From Candidatus Obscuribacterales bacterium (lineage in GTDB: Bacteria; Cyanobacteriota; Vampirovibrionia; Obscuribacterales; Obscuribacteraceae), in assembly GCA_019744775.1 (NCBI GenBank), contig JAIETZ010000001.1, positions 496,001 through 560,000 on the forward strand: a DNA stretch of 64,000 bases, read 5' to 3'. Made by a program: the position numbers and the translations under genes. The notes under the pieces were generated by a model. The model was not told the DNA's origin. It ran no database searches and saw only the letters and a program-made list of their open reading frames with translations. This document shows positions 32,428 to 41,487 of the stretch, in pieces. Position 1 is the first letter of the stretch. The number at the start of each line of letters is the position of its first letter.

Positions 32428-34128
32428 ATGTCTGATTTTCTGTATGAGTCAAAGACAAACCGTCTTTCGTCAGATGAGAACAGTGTCGGTAATATCTTTC
32501 ATAGAGAAATGGAATTATTGAGTTCTGTTCCTCAGACTGTCTTTACCGGGCTTTGTGAAAGAGTCAATGAAATTAGGGAAAATCCATTTTCAGCTGTTGG
32601 TATGCAAGTCATTGCATCTGCAGCAATCGGGGCCGGTTTAGCAGTGATAACTAAGAATCCCAAAGCGTTTGTCGAACCATTCATAGGACATAACTCAGAT
32701 AAATTCATAGCTGGCGCAAAGAAGTTATTGCCGGTAGCAGGGACTTTAATGCTTGTCGGAGATGTCAGCATGCGAACAGCTCCAGTTATGTGGGACACAG
32801 CCACAAATGCTAATCATTTGGAAGCAAACAAAAAACTGCTTGGTTACAATCTCGGTTCTATGGCAATTGATTATCCTCTCACAGGTTTAGCTGGCACAGG
32901 TGGCGCTTTGGCTGTGGATGTAGCCGGCACATTGCGCCCAGGGTTAGCAATGTCGTCCAAAGTCATGCAATCTTCACTGATGAAAGGAGCAGACTTCAAT
33001 AGTTTGCGTCCTGCCTATGCCGGCGGAGTTGGAGAGGAAGTAATTTCCAAGCAAGCAGGTGAAGGTCTTGCCGATTCGACAGTGTTTTTTAAGAAGCGAG
33101 AATGGAATTTGCCTACTGGAGAAAAAATTGAACTGCATGATGATGGGAATGCCATTCTTCATAAAGGCTCATCGAGTTCCAACTATAAGTACAAACCAGT
33201 GGACAATAGACTAGAGCTTTTGTACAAACCGTTCGAAGACATAGGACAAATGCTTAATAGCATAATCATTGCCGATTCCACGTCGCTTGAACCGTTCTAT
33301 ATGGTGCGTGATTTGCTGAATGGTAAGTCATTTGCCGGAATACTAAAACATTTTCAGGGGAAGTGGGAACCAGAGTACTCAACTAATACTTGCATAGAAC
33401 TGCGTTCAAATTACACCGGTGAAATTGCCAATTTGAAGAAGGACTATGGTTCTAAGAATTCCCCATTGGTTATTCAGCCCCTGGAAAAAATAGAATTGCC
33501 AAACTGCAGCATTGAGAAGTTGCCTGAATTCACAAGGCCCTATCAACAGTGGAATTCCGATTGGAAATATTTCTATGAGAATGTGTATCCATCTGAATTT
33601 AAACCCTTAGCAAAGACCTTGCAAGGCACGGGATTCAGGTGCGACAACGCTGATCCTTTACTATGGGGACAACTAAAAAACGGTTGGAAAGTCATTCTAG
33701 ATCCACGAAAAGTTTATACGAAAGAGTACCCAGGCGCATGGGAAGAAATTGATCACCAAAGTGCCGTTCGACTATATTCGGCCGGACTGCGTAATCTGAC
33801 AAGCATATACGGGGAAACGAACCCCGCGATTGGTAAATTCAAGGAACGCCTTGGAAATCACTTTGCAGCATTGGGACAAAATGATAAAGCCCGACGTTTG
33901 TTTGAAGAAACCTTGCAGGTTCAGCAGCAGTCCGGCGATCTAAATGGCGCCCACAATACAGCAAAGAGTTTATTTTATCTATTTAGGAACATGAGTGACT
34001 ATGGAGAGAAGACATGGGCGATCAATAAGGCTGAATACTACGCAAAACTATCAAGCGAACTATACCAAAAGTGGGCAACTAGTCGCTTAGATCGTTCCAC
34101 GACACGAACGCCGCTTCAGACGTCTTAA
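32428..34128 (+). CDS. Large-protein family member with C-terminal TPR
   Basis: 566 residues from ATG 32428 (GGAG upstream); a GTG start at 32380 is less likely. Family hydrophobic region at about residues 45-170 (VGMQVIASAAIGAGLAVI, LLPVAGTLMLVGDVSMRTAP, LGYNLGSMAIDYPLTGLAGT). A charged middle part follows; the last 100 residues contain TPR-like helices (GNHFAALGQNDKARRLFEET). There is no recognised catalytic motif. It lies 112 nt after the gene at 31773 and is probably cotranscribed. Confidence 0.75.
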   Translation: MSDFLYESKTNRLSSDENSVGNIFHREMELLSSVPQTVFTGLCERVNEIRENPFSAVGMQVIASAAIGAGLAVITKNPKAFVEPFIGHNSDKFIAGAKKLLPVAGTLMLVGDVSMRTAPVMWDTATNANHLEANKKLLGYNLGSMAIDYPLTGLAGTGGALAVDVAGTLRPGLAMSSKVMQSSLMKGADFNSLRPAYAGGVGEEVISKQAGEGLADSTVFFKKREWNLPTGEKIELHDDGNAILHKGSSSSNYKYKPVDNRLELLYKPFEDIGQMLNSIIIADSTSLEPFYMVRDLLNGKSFAGILKHFQGKWEPEYSTNTCIELRSNYTGEIANLKKDYGSKNSPLVIQPLEKIELPNCSIEKLPEFTRPYQQWNSDWKYFYENVYPSEFKPLAKTLQGTGFRCDNADPLLWGQLKNGWKVILDPRKVYTKEYPGAWEEIDHQSAVRLYSAGLRNLTSIYGETNPAIGKFKERLGNHFAALGQNDKARRLFEETLQVQQQSGDLNGAHNTAKSLFYLFRNMSDYGEKTWAINKAEYYAKLSSELYQKWATSRLDRSTTRTPLQTS

Positions 34129-34221
34129 CACCTGAAATTACTGCAGATTTGTGGTGATTCCCCGGCTAACAGAAGCAGCTTATCTTGTTGCTCAGTTATG
34201 GATTTTTGAGCAGCAAGACAC

Positions 34222-35439
34222 CTAATCATGCTTCACAGCCATGAGACTAGCTATCTGAGCCGATGCTGACTTGTAGGTTGGATCAATCTCCAAAACTTTC
34301 TTGCAGTCAGCTATGGCTTCTGAAAATTTGCCCAACTCTTTATAATTCTGGGCACGATTCCAGTACGGTCCAGGTCTTTGTGATTGCATCATTTGAATCG
34401 ATTTAGTGCAATCATCAACTGCATCTTCGTACCTTCCCATTGCGGCAAAAACAAGTGCGCGGTTCTGGTAAATTTCGTACTGTGGAAAGAGATTATGCAA
34501 GTTATTGAATTCTTGCACAGCCTGCTCATATCTGCCATCTTCTAGGTATGCCAAGGCTAAGTTATTGCGCGGTCCGGGGCGTTGTGGTTCAAGTTCAACA
34601 ACACGTTGAAAATCAGCAATCGCCAAGTCATATTGCTGCAAGGTTTCATAGGCGCCGGCCCTACCAGAAATTGCGCGACTGTCTTGCGGATCAATGCTTA
34701 TCAACCGAGTAAAGTAGGTAACAGTCCGTTGTAATTCCTTGTGATCTAATTTTGGTGGAAACAAAGTAGATTCGCCCATCGCATAAAGCATCGTATTTAG
34801 CGCCTGCATACTGAACGAGGTTTTCTTTCCTCGCATAAGATTTGCAATGTCAACTTCATTTGCATCAAGATAAGCGGCCGCCTTTGCATAAGACCAAGCA
34901 CGCTCATCAATCGACTGAGCCAATCTAATAGTTGCGCGCTTCGCATGTTCGCTGCTCTGAAACTGAGCAGAGTCAAGCAAATAACGTCCGGCATTTGGTG
35001 CTGAGATTGAATTCGTCTCTGGCTTTGGCGAAAAGTGCCACATTGTACACAGTGCAAGAATTACCACAATGCCACCACACACCATACCGGAATGCTTCCA
35101 ATTACTTAGAAATCTTGGACTCTTATTGATGTCGGGGCGCCTATGATTTAATTCTGTGCAGGCGCGGAGCCAGTCCGATTCGGGAGCAAATGGATATTTA
35201 GCAAGTTCAATTAGCTCAATATCAGACAAACTTGAATGTGGTTGTGATTCATGAACATCGCCGGAGCCTTGTTCTTGCAAGGAGACGGTTTGGGACTCTT
35301 GCTGTACCGTTGTAGCCGAGGGGATTCTGTCAGTTTCAGGCGTTGATAGAGTCGGGATCTGTGCCGACGAATCATTCAGAGCTTCAACAAGAATCACTTC
35401 CGATTGGCTTTCTAGCTTTATGCGCTCTTCCTCAGGCAT
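34222..35439 (-). CDS. Membrane-anchored TPR protein with embedded HTH-like segment
   Basis: 405 residues. An acidic, disordered N-terminus (1-105) precedes one membrane span (about 112-130, GMVCGGIVVILALCTMW). Residues about 180-215 (SYAKAAAYLDANEVDIANLM then RGKKTSFSMQALNTMLYAMG) match the helix-turn-helix pattern of HigA/XRE-type proteins. Then come about five TPR units (from 240 on, e.g. GRAGAYETLQQYDLAIADFQ and NLALAYLEDGRYEQAVQEFN). HTH and membrane span in one chain is unusual. It is 11 nt downstream of the DoxX-like gene, in one operon. Confidence 0.75.
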   Translation of the reverse strand: MPEEERIKLESQSEVILVEALNDSSAQIPTLSTPETDRIPSATTVQQESQTVSLQEQGSGDVHESQPHSSLSDIELIELAKYPFAPESDWLRACTELNHRRPDINKSPRFLSNWKHSGMVCGGIVVILALCTMWHFSPKPETNSISAPNAGRYLLDSAQFQSSEHAKRATIRLAQSIDERAWSYAKAAAYLDANEVDIANLMRGKKTSFSMQALNTMLYAMGESTLFPPKLDHKELQRTVTYFTRLISIDPQDSRAISGRAGAYETLQQYDLAIADFQRVVELEPQRPGPRNNLALAYLEDGRYEQAVQEFNNLHNLFPQYEIYQNRALVFAAMGRYEDAVDDCTKSIQMMQSQRPGPYWNRAQNYKELGKFSEAIADCKKVLEIDPTYKSASAQIASLMAVKHD

Positions 35440-35450
35440 GTCACGACCTC

Positions 35451-36758
35451 CTAACGGTTAAATGGATGTTCGTTTATCCAATGAAATCCACGACTTGTAA
35501 GTCTGAAATCTTGGTTGTTACCCCGATGCAATATGGCATGAATTCTCTGCTTACAAAAAACACCGTCTAATACAAGGCGTTGACCATCTAGCTTCTTATA
35601 CCTGAACTCCGCTTTCCAGTTAGGAATTTCGGTTGGCAAAGCAATTGTCTCTTTCTTGGCATCGAGCTTGAGGTGGTATGTTTGCCGACTTCCATCAGCA
35701 TGCTGAACGGTAAACATATCGTAAATATCAAAAGCGACTCGGCGCCAGCAAGTCTCATCCGTCACAAGCGGTGGAAGCACTTTTCCATCAACCTCAAACT
35801 CATCGACCAACCAGATGCCGTAAAAGGGACTCTTTAGAGATGAGTTATACATAGTTTTGGCAGATTCATAACCAGCATAGAGTGGCGCACCAAGAAAATA
35901 GCCTCCGATGCACAATTGCACCACAAGCAAACCACGATTAAGCCAGGGACGCTGAAACAGTTGAGCATCGCTAGACAGTGCGACTTTACGATTCAAGAGA
36001 AAGAAATCTATCAACTTCTTAAAATCGGGCATCAGCAGGAAAACTGCCATAAGCAAAAGATGAAACGAGTACAGTTTTACCGGCACGTCATAGCACATGT
36101 TGAGCATAAAAATGTTCGTTAAGACAGCAAAACATACTAGCGCCCCTAAAACTGTCAGCCGCGGAACAATAAGTAGCAAACCGGCAAATACTTCAGCCAG
36201 CCCCCCAAACATCGTGTATCCCTTCGATGATCCCATAAACGTCCATAACAGCCCCATTGGTGAAGATTCACCGTAGGTTTCCAGAAGTCTCCAGAAAAAG
36301 GGCGCAGGAAACTGTGTGTTAAAAACTTTGCAGGCGCCATAGGTAAACATTGCATTGGCTAACACGAACCGAATATACAGCCTGAGCCACTGATGTAGTT
36401 CAATATAATTAGTTCTCTTGCGATCTGCGATAGACCAGATCAGGGTAACCAGCGCGGACAGAGCCAAAAAGCACAACACCTGGACATAGTTGAAAGTAGT
36501 ATCACCACTGCCGGTTTGCAGTACAGCAATATCTTTGCTGAGGTGCAAAATATGCTTGCCTATCCAAGGAATTATTGTTTTCCAGACATCCAGATACTTT
36601 TCGCCAGGATACTCGGTGAAAGGAAGTGCCCCTAGAGGGAATGGCAAGTTGTACAAGATGAGGTAGGCACAAACGAACCGAAAAGCGGTGCACTGCAAAA
36701 CACTCCAGCTTCTGTCTTCAACCAGCGGTTCAGTCGTGGATTTATCAATCGTCAACAT
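35451..36758 (-). CDS. DoxX-like polytopic membrane protein
   Basis: 435 residues. About eight membrane spans run through the first 320 residues, including FRFVCAYLILYNLPFPL, RFVLANAMFTYGACKVFNTQ, FGGLAEVFAGLLLIVPRLTV and the helix near LLLMAVFLLMPDF. A soluble C-terminal domain (about 330-435) with many beta strands follows. The spans and the YGACKVF/FGGLAEVFAG pattern fit the DoxX/HTTM-like superfamily; the substrate is not known. First gene of a two-gene operon with the TPR protein. Confidence 0.7.
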   Translation of the reverse strand: MLTIDKSTTEPLVEDRSWSVLQCTAFRFVCAYLILYNLPFPLGALPFTEYPGEKYLDVWKTIIPWIGKHILHLSKDIAVLQTGSGDTTFNYVQVLCFLALSALVTLIWSIADRKRTNYIELHQWLRLYIRFVLANAMFTYGACKVFNTQFPAPFFWRLLETYGESSPMGLLWTFMGSSKGYTMFGGLAEVFAGLLLIVPRLTVLGALVCFAVLTNIFMLNMCYDVPVKLYSFHLLLMAVFLLMPDFKKLIDFFLLNRKVALSSDAQLFQRPWLNRGLLVVQLCIGGYFLGAPLYAGYESAKTMYNSSLKSPFYGIWLVDEFEVDGKVLPPLVTDETCWRRVAFDIYDMFTVQHADGSRQTYHLKLDAKKETIALPTEIPNWKAEFRYKKLDGQRLVLDGVFCKQRIHAILHRGNNQDFRLTSRGFHWINEHPFNR

Positions 36759-36834
36759 TACCTGACATTACATCGAGTATCAGGAACCAGTCAAATGAAT
36801 CCAGTCATGGGCAAATATATGACAACTGCGATTT

Positions 36835-37287
36835 TTAGTGTTGCCGTGATCTCGCCTTCGTCAGCATTAACTTTCCTGCTTTGCCAGCAGCAGCGTCCGT
36901 TGCTGGCTGTACATTGATACTAGTCGATGCACCTACATCAGCTATACCGGACACAGAATGGACGTATACGTCCAATTTGCCTGCTTTGTCAGTCGCTTTA
37001 AATTGCCACTTGACGTTACCGGCACTGTCAGCCAATTTCGGCACAAGATCAGTTCCAATAAGTTCCTGATCTCCGCTGGCGACAGTGATAATGCACTTTG
37101 CATTCGCATTGGTAATAGCTTCCAAGATAATGTCTTCACCTGCATTTACTTCTTTTGGCAGACTTACTATCTTCAAATGATTGGTTCTTGCAAGCGGCAT
37201 GGTTCCATCTTCTGCCAGCGCTTCAGGTAAAAGGACAAAAACTGCCAAGATAGCGCTCGGCAATACTAATTGAATATTTCTGAACAT
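36835..37287 (-). CDS. Secreted Ig-like domain protein
   Basis: 150 residues. Signal peptide 1-25 (LPSAILAVFVLLPEALAED). The mature part, LKIVSLPKEVNAGEDIILEA through KWQFKATDKAGKLDVYVHSV, has the alternating strands of a single immunoglobulin-like (bacterial adhesin or big-like) domain, then a basic Ala/Gly-rich tail. Ribosome site GGAGG 5 nt before the ATG. Role unknown; a periplasmic or surface protein. Confidence 0.65.
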   Translation of the reverse strand: MFRNIQLVLPSAILAVFVLLPEALAEDGTMPLARTNHLKIVSLPKEVNAGEDIILEAITNANAKCIITVASGDQELIGTDLVPKLADSAGNVKWQFKATDKAGKLDVYVHSVSGIADVGASTSINVQPATDAAAGKAGKLMLTKARSRQH

Positions 37288-37414
37288 TATTCCTCCGCTG
37301 TAACCTACGAAATTCAGTACTTAAATTGTACATTCAGAGGGTAGACAGAAAATTAATTCCACGGCAAGCGGAGTCGTCACCGGGTTTTCTCTATGTGCAC
37401 AATGCCGTTTCGTA

Positions 37415-38353
37415 TTAGTATTTCAATCCGTGAAGTAGTATGGCGGTGCCATTCATGTCTATAAGTTCTTCACCATCAATCGTGCAGTCAAACAGCCAAT
37501 CGTTATCTATTGCAAGGTGGGCAGCCAAGCGTTTCAATTTGTAAGCGTCCTCGAACGGTCTAGTAGTGCCGGCAGGAAGCCTAATCTTTGCCATTACCGC
37601 AGGTTGTCCAAATGCCTCCTCAGGTATTGAGATCGCCCGGTCAACTTTTACACCCGGGACAAGTTCTTGAGCATGGAGAATAAATGTCTGTAGCATCGAG
37701 AATTCGTGAGCAGTGGGCTCCAGAAGAAGTCTGCCAGCCTCATCCAGTCCGGGTGTAGGACCGTCTACGATGTCAGGTTTTAAGAGCGTTTCGGCGCCAT
37801 TGGACAAGGCTTGCCGGTAGGACCAATATTTCATCGCGCCTTTTGCACCAATACCGCCGACGATAGTTGCTGGTACGGACAACCCCCAATTGAAGCCGTC
37901 TGGTCCGCACTCGGCTTCAGCAATCTGTTTGCCGGCGGCAACGGCTTCAGGCTTGTTCCAAGCAGCTTCCAGAGCCGATTTAAGTTTGGGCTTAGAATGA
38001 AGATCGACGGCTGTGGCCGCAATGGCACCTACACCCATGCCTAAGCCAAGCCATTTGGCACCTGTAGAGAGAAATTTAGTCTTCGAATCAATAAGTAAAC
38101 TGAAGGCAGCGCCAATGGCTCCAGCAACACCCATCTTAGTTGCAGTTTCCCCAGCGTGATTTAGGATTTGGTTCGGTATTTCCTTAATGCCACCGACGAT
38201 AAGACCATGAGTCAGAACATCGGCTTGCCTTATGCGTTTGTCCGGGTGCATTGCCGACTGCACACAAAAGTCCATAGTTTCATAAATGGCGGAGGCGCAA
38301 AATCCAAGGGGATTTGCGTATTTGTGATCGAGTTCATCTGTAGGATGCGACAT
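37415..38353 (-). CDS. Large-protein family member, short form
   Basis: 312 residues from ATG 38353, chosen because the promoter (site d) ends at 38380 and AGGA stands before it; a start at 38443 would lie upstream of that promoter. The family region is at residues about 40-165: LTHGLIVGGIKEIPNQIL, VAGAIGAAFSLLI, LGLGMGVGAIAATAVD and PDGFNWGLSVPATIVGGIGA. It aligns with the protein at 30124-31440 over that stretch. The C-terminal 150 residues are not recognised (ISIPEEAFGQPAVMAKIRLP). No function assigned. Confidence 0.78.
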   Translation of the reverse strand: MSHPTDELDHKYANPLGFCASAIYETMDFCVQSAMHPDKRIRQADVLTHGLIVGGIKEIPNQILNHAGETATKMGVAGAIGAAFSLLIDSKTKFLSTGAKWLGLGMGVGAIAATAVDLHSKPKLKSALEAAWNKPEAVAAGKQIAEAECGPDGFNWGLSVPATIVGGIGAKGAMKYWSYRQALSNGAETLLKPDIVDGPTPGLDEAGRLLLEPTAHEFSMLQTFILHAQELVPGVKVDRAISIPEEAFGQPAVMAKIRLPAGTTRPFEDAYKLKRLAAHLAIDNDWLFDCTIDGEELIDMNGTAILLHGLKY

Positions 38354-38379
38354 AATCTCATTCCTAATGGCTGCCCAAA

Positions 38380-38422
38380 AGCGTACCTTTAGCTGAACTA
38401 TTAGTCTGTGGGGAAAATACGA
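38380..38422 (-). promoter_or_regulatory. Shared-type promoter, site d
   Basis: Box TCGTATTTTCCCCA (38409-38422), 23 bp, then TACGCT (38380-38385), minus strand; the start codon at 38353 is 26 nt further. The -10 match is weak but the spacing is exact. Confidence 0.6.
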
Positions 38423-38585
38423 ACGTAATGAAGATATTTCCATCTCTTCCTTGCTGGTACAAGCTCACCATCAGGATTCTCAAGGTTTCATTGGGTGTTT
38501 GCCCGATTACTGCTCAGGAATTCTCTCCAGTTGTCACAAGCCTTCTCAAAGATTACAATTACAGAAAATGTGAGAGGACGTTTCC

Positions 38586-38954
38586 ATGAAAGCTTTGCTG
38601 CTATCTTTGATTTTGATGTTTATAGTAATTCCAGCCAAGGCAGACAACGCTATACCCAGTTTCACAGGTTATCTTGTGGACAGAGATGCGGTGCGAATGA
38701 CCAACAAAAATATCGACATGAAGTCGACACAAGCCGCCTATAGTCGGCAACTTGCGTTGCGCTCTGACGCGGTTTTCGCGTTAGTCAGCAATGGCAAACT
38801 GTACGAACTTGATACAGCAGGCAATAAACTTGCGAAATCACTTATCACTAATTCCCATAATGATCAGCCGCTATTCGTTATGATTCGCGGACAATTGGCA
38901 GATGAAAAAATCGCAGTAGAGCAACTTTCCGATATTTCCGTCCAGAACTTTTGA
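38586..38954 (+). CDS. Small secreted protein, intact copy of a duplicated gene
   Basis: 122 residues. Signal peptide 1-20 (MKALLLSLILMFIVIPAKAD). The mature part contains FTGYLVDRDAVRMTNKNIDM, LRSDAVFALVSNGKLYELDT and SLITNSHNDQPLFVMIRG, short beta stretches with no known family. A sigma-70-type promoter, TTGTCA-17-TACAAT, stands just before. A second, frameshifted copy follows at 40167-40551, and the two flank the ChaN-like gene. The stop overlaps the start of that gene. Confidence 0.75.
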   Translation: MKALLLSLILMFIVIPAKADNAIPSFTGYLVDRDAVRMTNKNIDMKSTQAAYSRQLALRSDAVFALVSNGKLYELDTAGNKLAKSLITNSHNDQPLFVMIRGQLADEKIAVEQLSDISVQNF

Positions 38955-40093
38955 GAAACCTTATGCAAGGCACGATCAACTACAACGTCTGTTTGATTGG
39001 ACTCATGAGTTTCTTCACTCTTGTCACTACGCAGGTAGATGCTAAAGCTGATTTTGCCAGCCCAGTATCAACAGAAGACATCAAGCCCGGCCAATCTATT
39101 GCAATTGAGAATTCGACACATATACCAATAAGCATCGTTAAAGTACTTAGGGATTGCAGAATAGTCTGCATAGGCGAATTCCACGGTTCAAAAGAAATTC
39201 CAGAATTCGTTGACAGTCTTGCAGGTCAACTATCAGATGATGGCTCCGATCTCATCGTTGGACTTGAATTACCAAGGGATCATCAAAAATTTATTGATGA
39301 ATACATGAAAACTGGTGACGAAGAAATATTGAAGTCAATGCCGATATTCAACTGTCCAGTGCAGGATGGACGGGGGAGTACTGCGATGGCAAGCTTAATT
39401 AAGCATTTGCGGACTATGCCAGCGATCAAGGTCATTGCTTTTGATCCTATTTCGGCGAAAAACCCACAAGACCGCGACAACAGCATGGCAGAATTTTTGG
39501 CAAAACAATTACAATCCGCACCGAACAAGCGTCTCTTAATTCTATGCGGAAATGTCCACGCGGCTAATCGTGTCGGAATGTCGTTTGATCGTACATTTTG
39601 CCCAATGGCCAATCACTTAGCACAATTGCGCCCAGATGACAGGATTTACACCATCGTTGCTAAGTTTCAGAACGGAACTACGTGGTCACTGACGCCAAAC
39701 AATAAAGGTGGACCGGTAGTGCATAAGAGGAAGCCTTGCTCGATTGAACACGGAGCCTCAGATTGTTATTTTCTGCCATATAAACAGTCTACTAATGGGT
39801 ACAATGCAGAGTTGTTTATCCGCACTTTAAGCCTGTCTGAACCGTATTGGCTCTCACGCAGCGAGGATGCCCAAGCCCCAGAAGATGGTATTCAAGGTTA
39901 CAATCGACATCTCGAACGAGTGACACCACCAGCGGTGCCTCCACTACAATCGGTCACCGCTAAGCACGCCACTGCGCAACAATCATTGCATCAGTTATAT
40001 CGTGACGACCAAGAGTCCCGCAAACAATTCCAAACGACCACGAGTTTCACCAAAGAAAACCCCAACAAAAGCAACGATCAATCAAAACCATAA
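38951..40093 (+). CDS. ChaN/EreA-like secreted protein
   Basis: 380 residues from a TTG that overlaps the preceding stop; ATG 38963 is an alternative start. An N-terminal signal peptide follows (LIGLMSFFTLVTTQVDA). VCIGEFHGSKEIPEFVDSL (about 70-90), GLELPRDHQKF and LLILCGNVHAANR (about 197-210) form the (G)E-x-H ... E ... GNxHa pattern of the ChaN/Tiki/erythromycin-esterase fold, for which iron-haem binding (ChaN) and hydrolysis of other substrates are known. The C-terminal 100 residues are low-complexity (APEDGIQGYNRHLERVTPPA). Function uncertain within that fold. Confidence 0.7.
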   Translation: MRNLMQGTINYNVCLIGLMSFFTLVTTQVDAKADFASPVSTEDIKPGQSIAIENSTHIPISIVKVLRDCRIVCIGEFHGSKEIPEFVDSLAGQLSDDGSDLIVGLELPRDHQKFIDEYMKTGDEEILKSMPIFNCPVQDGRGSTAMASLIKHLRTMPAIKVIAFDPISAKNPQDRDNSMAEFLAKQLQSAPNKRLLILCGNVHAANRVGMSFDRTFCPMANHLAQLRPDDRIYTIVAKFQNGTTWSLTPNNKGGPVVHKRKPCSIEHGASDCYFLPYKQSTNGYNAELFIRTLSLSEPYWLSRSEDAQAPEDGIQGYNRHLERVTPPAVPPLQSVTAKHATAQQSLHQLYRDDQESRKQFQTTTSFTKENPNKSNDQSKP

Positions 40094-40166
40094 ATGACCC
40101 TTTGTCCAAGCTGTCACAAGTGTTCCCAAAGATTACAATTACGGATAATATGAGAGGGGGTTTCCA

Positions 40167-40551
40167 TGAGAGCATTGCTGTTATTTTTGATCTTGCTGTT
40201 TATAGTAATTCCGACTCGCGCAGAGAACGCCATATCCAGCTTCACAGGTTATCTTGTGGACAAAGGTGCTGTGCGAATGACAAACAAAAAATCGACGTAA
40301 AGCTGACACGAGCCACCTATAGTCGGCAACATGCATTGCGCTCTGACGCCGTTTTCGCGTTAATCAGCAATGGCAAACTGTACGAACTTGATACATCAGG
40401 CAACAAACTTGCGAAATCACTTATCACTAATTCGCACAACGATCAGGCGCTATTCGTTATGATTCGCGGACGATTGGCGAATGAACAAACCGCTGTAGAG
40501 AAACTTTCTGATATTTCCGTCCAGAAAAATATTGACCGATCCTATAGATGA
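40167..40551 (+). pseudogene. Frameshifted copy of the gene at 38586
   Basis: It starts ATGAGAGCATTGCTG, codes for MRALLLFLILLFIVIPTRAE and ends like the intact copy. One base is missing in the run AACAAAAAATCG near 40288 (intact copy: AACAAAAATATCG), giving an immediate TAA. The downstream part remains similar in another frame. The promoter segment (CTGTCAC-N-TACAAT) is duplicated as well. Confidence 0.8.
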
Positions 40552-40605
40552 AATCACGATCAACAGCATTGAGATACTTAAACATGCGAATCAGAAGGAA
40601 TAATT

Positions 40606-41145
40606 GTGCCATTTAAGATAGACATTCTGTTAGTGGTGACAACTATCCTATCAATCTCCTCAGGGTCATTGCTAATAGCATACGCAGCAGAAACTGAAGA
40701 CCAGAGTCATTCAACAACATCTAATTTTCAAAATAGAAACGACCATACAAAGCCGTCTTCTACGTCAGATACCAGCGAAATGCAATCAGGAAATGGACAG
40801 CCATCACCTGCCTCCGGGATAACAGTGAGTGATCCCCTTACCGGTGGTTCACTCACTGGTGTCGGCATGACGTTGGGAAAACAAGGCAAGAAGATAGTTG
40901 TAATGCAATTTATAACAGGTGGAGTTGCAGAGGCAGCAGGTATTCAGAAGGGCGATGAAATAATAAGTGTGGACGGTAGATCCATCGGCTCTAACCCCAC
41001 TATTAACGGAGTCGTAAAATTAATACGCGGACCAGTAGATTCAAAGGTCAGCATTTTAGTTCAGAGAGGCACAACCCGCCAGTCTTTTACTATGACCCGG
41101 GTTCTATTTAGAACACCTATTGATGGTTTTTGCCCGGCGAGATAG
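40606..41145 (+). CDS. Secreted PDZ-domain protein
   Basis: 179 residues, GTG start with a strong AAGGA site. Signal peptide 1-28 (LLVVTTILSISSGSLLIAYA). A Ser/Thr/Asn-rich linker follows (about 30-75), then a PDZ domain (about 80-170): GVGMTLGKQGKKIVVMQFIT, GGVAEAAGIQKGDEIISVDG and VVKLIRGPVDSKVSILVQRG. PDZ domains bind exposed C-termini; no protease domain is present, so it is probably an adaptor or chaperone-like periplasmic protein. Confidence 0.85.
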   Translation: MPFKIDILLVVTTILSISSGSLLIAYAAETEDQSHSTTSNFQNRNDHTKPSSTSDTSEMQSGNGQPSPASGITVSDPLTGGSLTGVGMTLGKQGKKIVVMQFITGGVAEAAGIQKGDEIISVDGRSIGSNPTINGVVKLIRGPVDSKVSILVQRGTTRQSFTMTRVLFRTPIDGFCPAR

Positions 41146-41397
41146 GTTCTTTCGCACTGGAGCTTCTCGTAAACAGCTTCTGGCTTTTACGCACCGAGTA
41201 CTACAAAACCAGTTACGTGCCAGGCTTCAGTCAGAACGTAAGTATATGTTCACACGACAGAGACGGTATTTATATAGGCAGTAAACCACTCCAGATTCAT
41301 CACTCACTACTGGTTTCAGAGACTCTTCTAGTTCAAAGGGGAAATCGTGCATCGCTAGGATTAACTCCATTCATATTCTAGGCTTTTCAAATAGCAC
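41146..41397. other. Gap before the 1422-residue gene
   Basis: No gene is supported in the 250 nt after the PDZ gene; an 83-codon frame at 41130 overlaps it and looks random. The gap ends at promoter e (41398-41440). Confidence 0.4.
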
Positions 41398-41440
41398 CCG
41401 TATTTTCCCCAATTACAAGTAAGTCTTTGATTGATAAATT
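41398..41440 (+). promoter_or_regulatory. Shared-type promoter, site e
   Basis: Box CCGTATTTTCCCCA (41398-41411), 23 bp, then TAAATT (41435-41440), 47 nt before the start at 41488. The following AATTAC is also found after the box at site b. Confidence 0.65.
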
Positions 41441-41487
41441 AATCTTCTGAAGGAAGACAGCAGGACCAGAAGTGGGCAGGGCAGTAG

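Noticed and set aside
36759-36834. TTTGCCCA before the DoxX-like gene as an eighth member of the shared promoter set
   Set aside because: No TANNNT at 23 bp; the nearest possible -10 is at another distance.
41130-41381. 83-codon frame after the PDZ gene
   Set aside because: Overlaps the PDZ gene end, no ribosome site, no family.
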